Assembly: GCA_946965045.2 (NCBI GenBank)
Contig: OX337237.1
Location: 434,001-498,000 of the forward strand
Length of the DNA stretch: 64,000 nt
From: Epithemia pelagica
Taxonomy: Eukaryota > Bacillariophyta > Bacillariophyceae > Surirellales > Surirellaceae
Direction: 5' to 3'
In this document: in pieces, positions 54,572 through 64,000 of the stretch
Numbering within the stretch: the first letter of the stretch is position 1
How the letters are laid out: each line of letters begins with the position of its first letter
The notes under the pieces: model-generated
Databases searched by the model: none
What the model was told of the DNA's origin: nothing
Seen by the model: only the letters and a program-made list of their open reading frames with translations
Program-made: the position numbers and the translations under genes

Positions 54572-54637
54572 GGTACGAGGTAATGACCCTTCCCTTACAC
54601 CCGTGATTCCCAATCCCGCTACAAGGTCATTCGGACA
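54572..54637 (-). repeat. LTR of element B, proximal part
   Basis: Nearly identical to 42515-42580. On the minus strand it starts TGTCCGAATGACC. The LTR is resumed at 51108 on the other side of the TIR element. Confidence 0.8.
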
Positions 54638-54845
54638 TACGTACCTCCACGGTGTTGTCGCGGCTAGCTAGAGGTACGCTATCTATGCTATTCCTCTACT
54701 ATATAGAATAAAGGGAGAGAGGTGGATAAGTCTTTTGGTGGAGCTATCTTCTACTCCTCTAGGACCAAAACCAGCTCACTACCGAGGGACATCCAGGAAG
54801 TAGAAGAGTGAATGATTGTGGACTCTTTTTCTTTCTTCCATGTTA
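54638..54845. other. Spacer
   Basis: Short AT-rich region between the LTR and the PP1 gene; no gene is seen. Confidence 0.6.
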
Positions 54846-55947
54846 CTAATATCTATCTTGAGGATTATGATTTTGGCTCGGAGTACTTGATCTGTCTCGG
54901 ATAGGACGTTGGCGCTTTTCTGCCGGCTTTAGAATCTGAAAGGAACACATGAGAGTCTCATCAATGGACATCATGGCTGCGGCATTGTCAAATTCACCAC
55001 AATAATTTGGAGCCGAGAAAATTGTCACTAGTTTCCTGTTGGCAAAGAATTCGTAACCATCTTCCACCACTTGATGAGCTCGGATGATGAGATCCAAGTC
55101 ATTTTTGGCACAAAACAGTGACACAATGTCTTCCCCAAACGTAAAGGAAACTCCGCGATCGTTTTCTCCCCATCCATCAATTTCCTTATCCGGGTCGGAC
55201 CAAATCATATCACACAAGAGCCCCGTGTCCGGAACATCCGTGGGCCGTACAATCCTGTTCACATGGTGCAAGCTGGTCAATTCGGGGCTCAGTCCACCGT
55301 GGACACAAAAGATTTTCTCATCGATAACGGCAGCCGCTGGAAGACAGTTGAAGACGTCCGTGAAAGACTTCCAAAGCTTGATGGAAAATCTTCTCTTGCA
55401 CTCATCGTAAAATCCGTAAATACGATTGATGGACGCACATTCATGATTCCCACGAATGCAAAAAAAGTTTTCCGGATACTTGATTTTGTAGGCCAGCACC
55501 ATGGTCACGCATTCGATACTTTGTTTTCCTCGGTCGACGTAGTCTCCCAAAAACAGATAGTTGGCTTCGGGAGGGAATCCTCCATACTCGAACAATCTAA
55601 GCATATCATAAAATTGGCCATGGACGTCGCCCACCACCTTCACAGGGGCCACGAGCTCGAGCATCATGGGTTGCTGAATCAAAATGTCTCGTGAGCGGAG
55701 GCACACCATTTTAATCTCGGCTTCCGTTAGATCGGCAAGCTTTCCTGGTCGGCACCCACGGAGCCTTTAGTGCCAAATGTTGTCGTCGTGAAGCAAACAT
55801 ACCACATGAGAGGGAAACATTGAGACGTTTTGCCATTGTCGTGGAATCTCTCAAATACGTTGCTGCTTACCTCAAGAGCTTTTCGATCACAACATCGATA
55901 GGATCAGTTCCAGCACCATCGTTGGAATCCAGACCATTGCTAGACAT
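54846..55947 (-). CDS. Protein phosphatase 1 catalytic subunit, copy 1
   Basis: Model: exon 1 55947-55871 and exon 2 55764-54846, intron GTAAGC...TAAAG, phase 2, giving 331 residues. Diagnostic PP1 text is [33 protein letters not shown] and [13 protein letters not shown]. Metal-binding motifs are GDVHGQ (71-76), GDYVDRG (99-105), GNHE (131-134) and the later HGG and [13 protein letters not shown]. All catalytic residues are intact. PP1 removes phosphate from Ser/Thr in many processes, with targeting subunits choosing substrates. It is nearly identical to copy 2 at 58651-59752, including intron and flanks. Confidence 0.95.
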
Positions 55948-56112
55948 TCTTGAACTGTCCATAGCGAGACCTTCCGATGGTCATTTTGGTTTTGAGGCCA
56001 AATGCAAAAGTGAGCAAGGATGAGATAGAAAAGAGCCTTTTTCTCCCAATAGTAGTGTACACCGTACGAGGGCGTTCTGTCTGTCCGTCTGTCTGACGAA
56101 AGTAGCAAGGTA

Positions 56113-56726
56113 AGGGCTGGGGATACCGATCCATGTACATCTAAGTAGGCTCAGTACATTAACCTACGTAGTACTATTTTCGTCAGTGTAAGAAGTGGGG
56201 CGGATGGTCACACCGAGTCGCACGTCGTAAACTTGCCACCGATAGAAAAGGTGCAATCCGGAAGCCATCATTCGACAATGATGGAAGTCATCACCCCCAT
56301 GGCAATAACTTCCTGAACAATTGAGCCTGCCTGAATCACTTTTACAATAAGAATCTTTACTACTAGAGCAACTTTGCTTTCACTTTGATTCAGGCACCCT
56401 TGAAAAATGAATGAGTTAGGGCGGTCGTTCGATTTCATCACTGAAGAAAAATGAGCGTACCTTTTCAGCCAACTTGGCAAATCTTCTGTAATTTCAGACA
56501 ACCATTTCAAAGGTAAAGGCAACGGACTTACGGTGGTTGGATGTTTATGCGATGCATGGGTGAATGCATACGGTGTCACCGGATCTCGCCATCATTGTCG
56601 AGCGTTTTTGCATTTTTTTGAAATCCGACCATTTCCGGCGTGACGTGTACTATGTGATTTGATGTACTCTACGTAGCTTTTGTATTGAGCCTACTTAGAT
56701 GTACATGGATCGGTATCCCCAGCTCT
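56113..56726. mobile_element. Tc1/mariner-like MITE
   Basis: 614 bp with terminal inverted repeats of about 41 bp (56113-56153 and 56686-56726). The outer ends are AGGGCTGGGGATACCGATCC on the left and AGAGCTGGGGATACCGATCC on the right. A TA flanks each side (56111-56112 and 56727-56728), the target duplication of Tc1/mariner elements. No transposase is encoded. It is absent from the matching flank of PP1 copy 2, so it inserted after or during the duplication. Confidence 0.75.
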
Positions 56727-56728
56727 TA

Positions 56729-57735
56729 CCCATGATATTTATGCCGTGGCGGCCGAGGAAATTCTCTACGATCAAGTGTGGCCCTTGAAATTTTGGGTCA
56801 ATTTGCAAGGCTTTTACAGCGTCCATCGATTCGCCTATTACAATCATAATGATAATACTAAGGACGACACGAACTGGATCCGGAGGAGGATGGTTCCGCC
56901 TTTTGCGAACGCTTTCGAGTCATTCCCGATACCTTTCGCATGACCCCGACGCAAGAAACCTTACCGGCCGAACGGGCGGCCTGGAATCTCGTCATTTTGT
57001 GTACGGCCGCGACACTCTTTACCCTTGTCTATGTCGTCTCGACCAAGTACATTCCGGTGCGACCCGTCTTTCAGACCGACCCGGCCACGGGCCATTTGGT
57101 CTCGCCCGACAATCGCCAAGATCGGTTGTGGGTCTTTCATTGGGCCTTGGTGTATGCCGTTGTCTATGCCGGCTGTATCGGAGTAATAAGTTTTGTACTT
57201 TATTGGCAATGATCGATTGTTTGTCTTGTTGGATCGCTTTTTTGGCAGTGACTTTGATACCCTCACACAAGGCTTTCAAGTCATTGGAGTCCTCTTGGTT
57301 ATCTTGGATACCACGGAACTTATTGTGGTGATGCTCCGAAGTGAAGATACCTGGAGAACCATGAAACGAACCTATTACGACATTGTCCAAGATCGACAAG
57401 GCCTTCAAGACTTTGAAGACTCGATTCGGATTCCATTGAATTCGTCGCGGGTCCTGTTGGCCACTGCCCTCGTCAATGCCTTGACCTTGCCCAGTTTGAT
57501 TTTTACCGTGCTCATGGCGGTCTTGGGTGTCATGAGTGTCGGAATGGCCTATGGAATTGGAGAATTGTGTTCCTCCATTGTGGGCTCCCTCGAAGGAATT
57601 TGTTTTCGATTTACCTGGTTTGGAATGGAGGAAATTCAATGCGGAGAAGATTTTCATGTCTTTTGCAATGGTACGAGGATGAATGGCAAAGTGTTGTTGT
57701 TGTTGTTGTTTCGGAAAATCCATCTACGGTGGTCA
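56729..57735 (+). pseudogene. Partial, internally deleted copy of the Vps62-like gene
   Basis: Matches 37243-38886 of the Vps62-like gene at high identity, but lacks about 645 bp between 37390 and 38033 of the source. The intron at source 38832 is partly retained, so this is a DNA-level copy, not a retrocopy. Frames are broken, with a differing indel near 57180 where the source copy is also out of frame. It ends at the fusion with the Dph6-like fragment. Confidence 0.85.
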
Positions 57736-58251
57736 TTCACAACAATCCGTCATCCAATGAGATGCCATGGTACATTCGACGGTTTGAACCAAGTCGCGAT
57801 CCCCGGTATACAGGACTTGAATGGCATGCAAGGATTGCAAGTGTCGCAAACACTGCACATAGCGCGCTTGCATGGTAGTACGAGTCGCAGTGGCTTGGTG
57901 GCTGTCGTCGTTCGTTCGGGGCTCGACGTGCAATTCCACCAAGGACAGGTCCATGGCGTGCGCTTGCAATCTCATGAGGATCAAGGAATGAGCTTGAAAT
58001 GCTTCCTTCATGATGGCGAGTGGACCAAAGACGGCCAAGGCCACGACGTGGACCGTGGGATCTTGCCAGGCATGCCACAAGGCCAAATGACAATTCTTTC
58101 CGCCCGTCCACGAAATGGCGGCTGGAACGGCCTCCGGTCCAATGGTTTGGGGAATGTACCGGGCAAACTGCGATTGGTCCACCGTAGTAGTGTTTTTGTC
58201 TGACACTGCAGTATCGTCCCTGGATAACGTTGAGGATGATGGAGAAGCCAT
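57733..58251 (-). pseudogene. Truncated copy of the Dph6-like gene
   Basis: 173-codon frame MASPSSSTLSRDDTAV...HWMTDCCE, which matches the first ~45% of the Dph6-like gene (PP-loop again WTGGKNC). It is cut by the junction at 57733. The C-terminal GEFHT signature is missing, so it is non-functional. A (GTC)n/(TTC)n run lies just upstream. Confidence 0.85.
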
Positions 58252-58444
58252 GTCGTCGTCGTCGTCGTCGTTTCCCGTTTTCTTCTTCTTCTTCTTCTTT
58301 GGGTGGTTCCGCTCGTTGGAAGTGTCATGGTGGAGATCCGAACCAAGATCGAGGAAACCATGGAAATGTTCGCGAAGCACGTGTCTCGAGAGTCAGCGTC
58401 CCATTAGCGACTGAAACGCTAGTGATCAGAGAAGACCGCCCCGG

Positions 58445-58607
58445 GGGAGCAGAGGTTAGACTACCTAGTTGCCCTCCCGTTTGTTAGTCCTCGCCTGGGT
58501 AGTCTACCTAGACTACCTAGTCCTGGCCCGGCGCGTCGGTCGACGTTTCCCTGCGGGGGCGGGGAGCGTGCGGCAGCGTTTTAATAGAGATATTGTGTTT
58601 TTTTTGC
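58445..58607. repeat. Insertion of unknown type in duplicated flank
   Basis: About 160 bp with repeated CTACCTAG motifs and GC-rich text, present here but absent from the source flank near 41850. Its borders are approximate. Confidence 0.5.
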
Positions 58608-58650
58608 GGTTATTATCCATAGACATGCCAATCCTAGATTACTGATACTC

Positions 58651-59752
58651 CTAATATCTATCTTGAGGATTATGATTTTGGCTCGGAGTACTTGATCTGT
58701 CTCGGATAGGACGTTGGCGCTTATCTGCCGGCCTTAGAATCTGAAAGGAACACATGAGAGTCTCATCAATGGACATCATGGCTGCGGCATTGTCAAATTC
58801 ACCACAATAATTTGGAGCCGAGAAAATTGTCACTAGTTTCCTGTTGCAAAAGAATTCGTAACCATCTTCCACCACTTGATGAGCTCGGATGATGAGATCC
58901 AAATCATTTTTGGCACAAAACTGTGACACAATATCTTCCCCAAACGTAAAGGAAACTCCGCGATCGTTTTCTCCCCACCCATCAATTTCCTTATCCGGGT
59001 CGGACCAAATCATATCACACAAGAGCCCCGTGTCCGGAACATCCGTGGGCCGTACAATCCTGTTCACATGGTGCAAGCTGGTCAATTCGGGGCTCAGTCC
59101 ACCGTGGACGCAAAAGACTTTCTCATCGATTACGGCAGCCGCTGGAAGACAGTTGAAGACGTCCGTGAAAGACTTCCAAAGCTTGATGGAAAATCTTCTC
59201 TTGCACTCATCGTAAAATCCGTAAATACGATTGATGGACGCACATTCATGATTCCCACGAATGCAAAAAAAGTTTTCCGGATACTTGATTTTGTAGGCCA
59301 GCACCAGGGTCGCGCATTCGATACTTTGTTTTCCTCGGTCGACGTAGTCTCCCAAAAACAGATAGTTGGCTTCGGGAGGGAATCCTCCATACTCGAACAG
59401 TCGAAGCATATCATAAAATTGGCCATGGACGTCGCCCACCACCTTCACAGGGGCCACGAGATCGAGCATCATGGGTTGCTGAATCAAAATGTCTCGTGAG
59501 CGGAGGCACACCATTTTAAGCTCGGCTTCCGTTAGATCGGCAAGCTTTCCTGGTCGGCACCCACGGAGCCTTTAGTGCCAAATGTTGTCGTCGTGAAGCA
59601 AACATACCACATGAGAGGGAAACATTGAGACGTTTTGCCATTGTCGTGGAATCTCTCAAATACGTTGCTGCTTACCTCAAGAGCTTTTCGATCACACCAT
59701 CGATAGGATCAGTTCCAGCACCATCGTTGGAATCCAAACCATTGCTAGACAT
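58651..59752 (-). CDS. Protein phosphatase 1 catalytic subunit, copy 2
   Basis: Exon 1 59752-59676 and exon 2 59569-58651, identical structure to copy 1, 331 residues. By eye the proteins differ at about nine positions (for example MLDLV for MLELV, VTM/ATL, KIFC/KVFC, SLFC/SQFC, FFANRK/FFCNRK, KPAEK/RPADK). Catalytic motifs are unchanged. Both copies remain intact, so either one is newly made or both are kept by selection. The gene is divergent to the PLD-like gene at 59951 with about 200 bp between the starts. Confidence 0.95.
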
Positions 59753-59950
59753 TCTTGAACTGTCCATAGCGAGACCTTCCGATGGTCATTTTGGTTTTGA
59801 GGCCAAATGAAAAAGTGCGCAAGGATGAGATAGAAAAGAGCCTTTTTCTCCCAATAATAGTGTACACCGTACGAGGGCGTTCTCTGTCTGTCCATCTGTC
59901 TGACGAAAGTAGCAAGGTAGTAGGGGCGGAACAGCAGAAGAGCAAGACCC
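59753..59950. promoter_or_regulatory. Putative bidirectional promoter
   Basis: 198 bp between divergent starts (PP1 copy 2 at 59752 and the PLD-like gene at 59951), with (CTGT)n near 59880-59900. The PP1 half is shared with copy 1. Confidence 0.5.
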
Positions 59951-60831
59951 ATGGATGTAATTGATACACCTCCGTCTTTGCCAGTGGAGGAAGAACTGGA
60001 AGATATCAGCAGAGAGGAGGAGGGCGCGGAACAGGAAGGCGACGAAGAGGACGGTGAAGCTGAATTTCTGCCGCATGTCGATCGTTACATTCAACAACTC
60101 CCGAGAATCATCGGTCGGGGTGGTCTGGCTTCTATTACGATCCGCAGCGTCTCGAAAAGTTCCATTCCGCGGTCAGCTTGACTCCCAAGAACTTGTCGTA
60201 CTATGCCAAGCCACGTCCAAGAGACTGCATCGAGAGAGCGGATGAAACTCCCCGCAGCGACCATCCACTCCGGGCCATTGCCGCGGTTCTAGAATCCGCC
60301 CCAGACAATTCCATTGTTCGAGTCACTGCTTCCTCATTGACCGATATGTTAGCCATTGATCTCCTCTCACATCATGGCGGCTCAAAAACAATTCGAGTTC
60401 TCCTGCATCGTTCCACGGACACCAGAAAAGCTCTTGCGAAGTGGGTCACTGAGATTGGAAACAAGAGGGCTCTCTTGGAGAATGTCGAAATTCGGTTGGT
60501 CGCCATGTCTACTTTTGGGGCCAATAGCAGCAGCAAAGCATCCCTTGATGTAAAATCAGTCATTTCTGACACATACACTGTGCTAGGGAGCTACAATCTC
60601 TCCCGAGCTGGGAATTTTGAGGTGATCGCCACCCAGCAGGAGAGTATCACAACGTTCGACGAGATGTGGGACAATGACTTGGTTTTGACAAACCAAGCAG
60701 AGCGGATATACAACGAACTTTACTATTCCGCGCCGGAAGGATCGAAACGTAAAGCTCGGTATGATGCCATAAATGCTCAAGTTTCAGCCAGAAAGCGAGC
60801 CAAAGCTACGACCCAATCCCAAGCATCCTAA
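59951..60831 (+). CDS. PLD-like domain protein with a frame break
   Basis: The N-terminal part (59951 to about 60105) reads MDVIDTPPSLPVEEELEDIS and is strongly acidic. The conserved-looking part lies in another frame (RSGWSGFYYDPQRLEKFHSAV) and runs uninterrupted through VLESAPDNSIVRVTASSLT, KTIRVLLHR and VISDTYTVLGSYNLSRAGNFEVIATQQ to 60831. The G-S-x-N-L-S...N-F-E segment resembles the phospholipase-D-superfamily G-S-x-N motif, though the HxK signature is not clear. A one- or two-base indel or small intron near 60100 is needed to join the parts. The function is unknown; a nuclease-like or inactive PLD fold is possible. Confidence 0.5.
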
Positions 60832-61908
60832 TGGATCGTACCACTCAAGGGTATGCACGGTGACGGACACGACACTTGGGAAATCCAGGATTTCGAGCTT
60901 GACGTCGCACATACAGTTGTGGCTCACAGAAAGTGGCATTCCAACAATTGGAACCGGTACAAACTATCTAAAATGCTGCATTTGAAATTCCCAAGTTTTG
61001 ATCAAACCGGGAAAAAGGCTTATGATTTCATTGAAGATGGAGACTTACCTGACGACGCAATTGAGCAGGAAAAAAAATGATTGACAGTGGAGACCCGATA
61101 GAGCCTTGCTTCGAGGATCCCGACAATGTTGAAAATGATAGGTTTTAGGAGACAAAAATGACAAGTAGGAAAACCAAATAGTTTACTAGCATGGTCAACT
61201 CTTTGTCTGGTAGAAGCCAGTGATCATCGGAAGCATTCATTACCTTTGTTGAATCGTCCCTTGGCCATGGTGATGCTGTTGCGGGGATTGCTTTCGGTGG
61301 ATAGAAGACGGAACGCGAGACCTGTGCTTAGGCATCATAGATTATGTAGCGTTCATCTACCTGTCGTCGTGATTGTCGTGACGATGTCGTCTGACTATGG
61401 GAGCAGGGCGACTTTGTCTCTTATGTGTCGTGATGACTGTCGTGAGAATGTCGTGATCGTCGAAAATAATATGTCGTATTACTTGTAGCATTGTTAACTC
61501 GTAGGAGTACTCAATAATACGGTTCAGTGTGCATAGCCACGATTTAGGATAGTATAGTTGTGGTTGTCATCCCTTTGGGCACTCCAAGCGAGCGAGCGAG
61601 TTTCCAGAGACTCTCTTGCAACAACTACAAGAACAACAAGAACAACAACCTTCCTTGAGAGCAAAAGAACCACTCTAAGACAACGACCAACAACGACGAG
61701 ACACTGCAACCAACAAGCCAAAAGAGAATCCAACGAGTTCTCCTCCTCTCCCTCTCTTCAACGACAAACCTCCCTCCACAGAACAAAACAAGAACCACTC
61801 TCCTTCTCACCACCACCAGGAGACAAACAACGACAACGTCTTGAGATTCTCTCGAACAACAACCAACAAGTCAAGAATCTATCCACGAAAACACCGATTT
61901 CATTCATC
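60832..61908. other. Intergenic spacer
   Basis: An ORF at 60853-61080 (75 residues, MHGDGHDTWEIQDF) could be another exon of the neighbour but has no domain. The last 300 bp are CA-rich and AG-rich, likely the 5' UTR of the NTPase gene. Confidence 0.4.
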
Positions 61909-64000
61909 ATGAATGCTTTGTTTCTTGTTTTGTCGTTTTGGACGATGCTCTTGCTTGCCGTGTCACCCTGTCACGCTTGGCAGGGGTCGACACCACGAAC
62001 CGCCACGACCCGTCCGTTGCACCATCCTGGTCATTGTCGTCGCCATTCCATGGTTGTCTTGTCCATGACTAGTAAATCACCGAAGGCTCCGAAGGATGAC
62101 GAAACCCTCAAATACTACTACGATGAAAAACGGTGGAAAAAGGATAACCTTACGGATGGTCAAGAGAGGAGCTTAAATGTCAGTTTGGGATACCGAATTG
62201 GGGATCTCAAAGAAGACAGTAATCGAGTCAATTTAATTCAAGAGGAGTTGAAGATCGACTTGCCTCACTTTTTAAAGACTGGCGAAGAAGTCCATCGTCA
62301 ATCCGTCCCCTTGGACTCTTTGAGAATGGCTCCCTATGACTTTGGATTCAGCCTGCGCCTTGCTCACGACGAGGACCTGAAAGTTTTCTTGCAAGAATTG
62401 GACAAGGTGAGACAATGGCACAAGGATGCCAAGATCCGTGATACATATCTTTCACCGACCTTGACAATAGTGCAATCAAGTGGAACGGGCAAATCGAGAC
62501 TAATGATTGAGGCAAAGAAACAACTTGAGACAAAGAACATTGCATGCCGGACTATTTTACTATCATCGAAGGACCACGCCAACCTTGAAAAAGATACATT
62601 TGATACCTCTTACTGCATTCCTGACACCCTGCCTGGAGAAGATGGTTTGAATAAAGCACGAGATATGTTTCGCAATATGATTTTCCATCAATGCGCCGAG
62701 GCAATTTCAAAATCAAATCCAAATGGGGAACCGAACGAAAATGATCTGGCCGAGGTTATTCTGTTTTTCGACGAAGCACAACACCTGGCAAAGCACGGCG
62801 GCTACTTGTTTCGAGTGCTGCGATGGATTCTTCGAGAGAACCCTGAAATTTCTCTCGACGAAAAGAAATATCGAATTGTTGCTGTTTTGGCGGGGACAAC
62901 CACGTCATTGACCAATTTTTCCTCCGAAGTTGAGGCACAGTCGTCAGACACGAGAGTTCTTAACACCGAGGGCGCATATTTCGAGAAGGGGGAAACACCG
63001 TTTGACCCGTTCTTCATGTTCCGAACGATGGGATGTCTTGCAAACCACCCCGACGTTAGGACTCCTCAAAGCATGAGTGAAAGTGAATACGACAATATGA
63101 TTCGATATGGTCGTCCCTTGTTCGCAGCAATGCACAAGGAGAAAAGGTTGGGCAATAACGAGATCTTTGAAATTGCCAACAAGATTATCCTGGGAGATAT
63201 GACAATGCCTCTGGCGTCTTGTCTCAGTGTACTGGGAACTCGCATCCAGATGGGACAGACATCTGTTGCCATGGTGTCAAGACTAGTCTCCAAAGGCTAC
63301 GCTCACTTGACATCGTTTCAGCAGGCACCAAAGCGGTCTGACGTACCGTCTAAGGCAACATTTACGTTCTTGCCAGACCCTGTTTGCGCCCGGATCTGTA
63401 TGGCACTCATGGACAAGGACTTTGCTATCCAAGGTGGACGGAATGGGAGAGAACGTACGCTTGACGCGACTATCACTGGGAACAAGAAGACCTTTTGGTC
63501 CGCTAAGATGGGCGAGCTTTTTTCGAACAGTATATGCGAGGCCAACAAGGGGGACTACGGCGAAGTGGCATCGGCTTTGTTTTTGTTGTTTTGCGGAGAC
63601 ATTCTTCGCAAGAAGGCAGACCCTGACTACAAGACATTTTCAGTTGCCCTGGGTCAATATCTTGAACAGATTGCAAGAAATACCAATGCTACTGAGGATG
63701 ATGACCCGACGAACGTAGAATCAGGCCATGCGATATCAAATTGTCACGTGAATTTCATACAGTTGTTTCAATATAGATTCCACGTTGCATTGTCCGATCT
63801 TGGGCGGTCGGATTTTCTTGAGGGTTTGTACAACAAGGCTTGCGCAATATACTCTCCAAACAACCGGGAAGCAGCAGATTTGGTGTTTCCCTGCCGATCA
63901 ATGGCATTGTCAGGAAGGGTTGAGTACATTCCCATCTTTGTGAGTGTAAAGAATCAAGCTGAGGTGTATCCCGCGACGGCGAACGGCTTCCTGTCTGAAT
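61909..64000 (+). CDS. P-loop NTPase with secretory/plastid leader and nuclease-like C-terminal motif (partial, runs off window)
   Basis: 697 codons open from MNALFLVLSF to the window edge with no stop. N-terminus: a signal peptide (LFLVLSFWTMLLLAVSPCHA) followed by W and an Arg/Thr/His-rich stretch, resembling the diatom bipartite plastid leader with aromatic +1 residue. NTPase motifs: Walker A SSGTGKSR (residues 190-197), Walker B ILFFDEAQHL (D288, E289) and a sensor-like LAGTTTS (328-334). A conserved-looking GRPLFAAM follows at about 402. Near the end is IPIFVSVKNQ (V678-N682), which resembles the beta-strand/Lys core of PD-(D/E)xK nucleases. NTPase plus REase-like order is known in Crinkler-type proteins of oomycetes, fungi and other eukaryotes. 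Function and true C-terminus are unknown. Confidence 0.75.
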   Translation, partial: MNALFLVLSFWTMLLLAVSPCHAWQGSTPRTATTRPLHHPGHCRRHSMVVLSMTSKSPKAPKDDETLKYYYDEKRWKKDNLTDGQERSLNVSLGYRIGDLKEDSNRVNLIQEELKIDLPHFLKTGEEVHRQSVPLDSLRMAPYDFGFSLRLAHDEDLKVFLQELDKVRQWHKDAKIRDTYLSPTLTIVQSSGTGKSRLMIEAKKQLETKNIACRTILLSSKDHANLEKDTFDTSYCIPDTLPGEDGLNKARDMFRNMIFHQCAEAISKSNPNGEPNENDLAEVILFFDEAQHLAKHGGYLFRVLRWILRENPEISLDEKKYRIVAVLAGTTTSLTNFSSEVEAQSSDTRVLNTEGAYFEKGETPFDPFFMFRTMGCLANHPDVRTPQSMSESEYDNMIRYGRPLFAAMHKEKRLGNNEIFEIANKIILGDMTMPLASCLSVLGTRIQMGQTSVAMVSRLVSKGYAHLTSFQQAPKRSDVPSKATFTFLPDPVCARICMALMDKDFAIQGGRNGRERTLDATITGNKKTFWSAKMGELFSNSICEANKGDYGEVASALFLLFCGDILRKKADPDYKTFSVALGQYLEQIARNTNATEDDDPTNVESGHAISNCHVNFIQLFQYRFHVALSDLGRSDFLEGLYNKACAIYSPNNREAADLVFPCRSMALSGRVEYIPIFVSVKNQAEVYPATANGFLSE

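Overview
The window looks like nuclear DNA of a diatom, most likely a raphid pennate (Seminavis-like is a guess). The reasons are short GT-AG introns of about 37-220 bp, diatom-type Ty1/copia polyproteins, type II membrane leucine-rich-repeat (LRR) proteins with Cys-rich tails, Pro/Thr-rich secreted proteins and bipartite plastid-type leaders. No operons, ribosomal RNA or CRISPR arrays were seen. Exons were joined by eye from splice sites and frame, so exon borders are models.

Left part (1-20 kb): a Cys-repeat surface protein (1870-4029), a protein kinase (5210-7243), an acidic Rtt106/FACT-like protein (7515-9572) and two tandem secreted metallophosphoesterase-like genes (10291-11777 with a homopolymer frameshift; 14008-15321 intact). 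Between these lies a chimeric LRR pseudogene (12421-13745). Then come a small ORF and a mitochondrial phosphate-carrier-like gene (17610-18710).

Middle part (19-42 kb): a DUF3179-like membrane protein (19313-21125), an LRR gene with two amber stops (21481-23301), a duplicated hairpin-rich repeat (23.86-24.4 kb), a predicted plastid membrane protein, a cytidine-deaminase-like protein, a broken and an intact multicopper oxidase, a four-helix membrane protein, a frameshifted Vps62-like gene and a Dph6-like ligase.

Right part (42-64 kb): nested mobile DNA. A copia element (42.35-48.9 kb) abuts the gag of a second copia element. The 5' LTR of that second element is split by a 3.46 kb terminal-inverted-repeat (TIR) element (51109-54571) with a 9-bp target duplication. 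The TIR element carries fragments of an LRR gene, an ABC-F ATPase and unknown genes (a Pack-type element). Next are two near-identical protein phosphatase 1 genes with an internally deleted copy of the Vps62-Dph6 region and a 614-bp mariner-like MITE between them. A PLD-like gene follows. Last, running off the edge, is a long P-loop NTPase ORF (61909-64000) with a secretory or plastid leader and a nuclease-like C-terminal motif, resembling the NTPase-REase architecture of Crinkler-type proteins.

The window mixes ordinary housekeeping genes with active duplication, gene-fragment capture and recent pseudogene formation. The genes share no evident pathway. The most interesting loci are the Pack-type element, the terminal NTPase and the DUF3179/LRR chimera.
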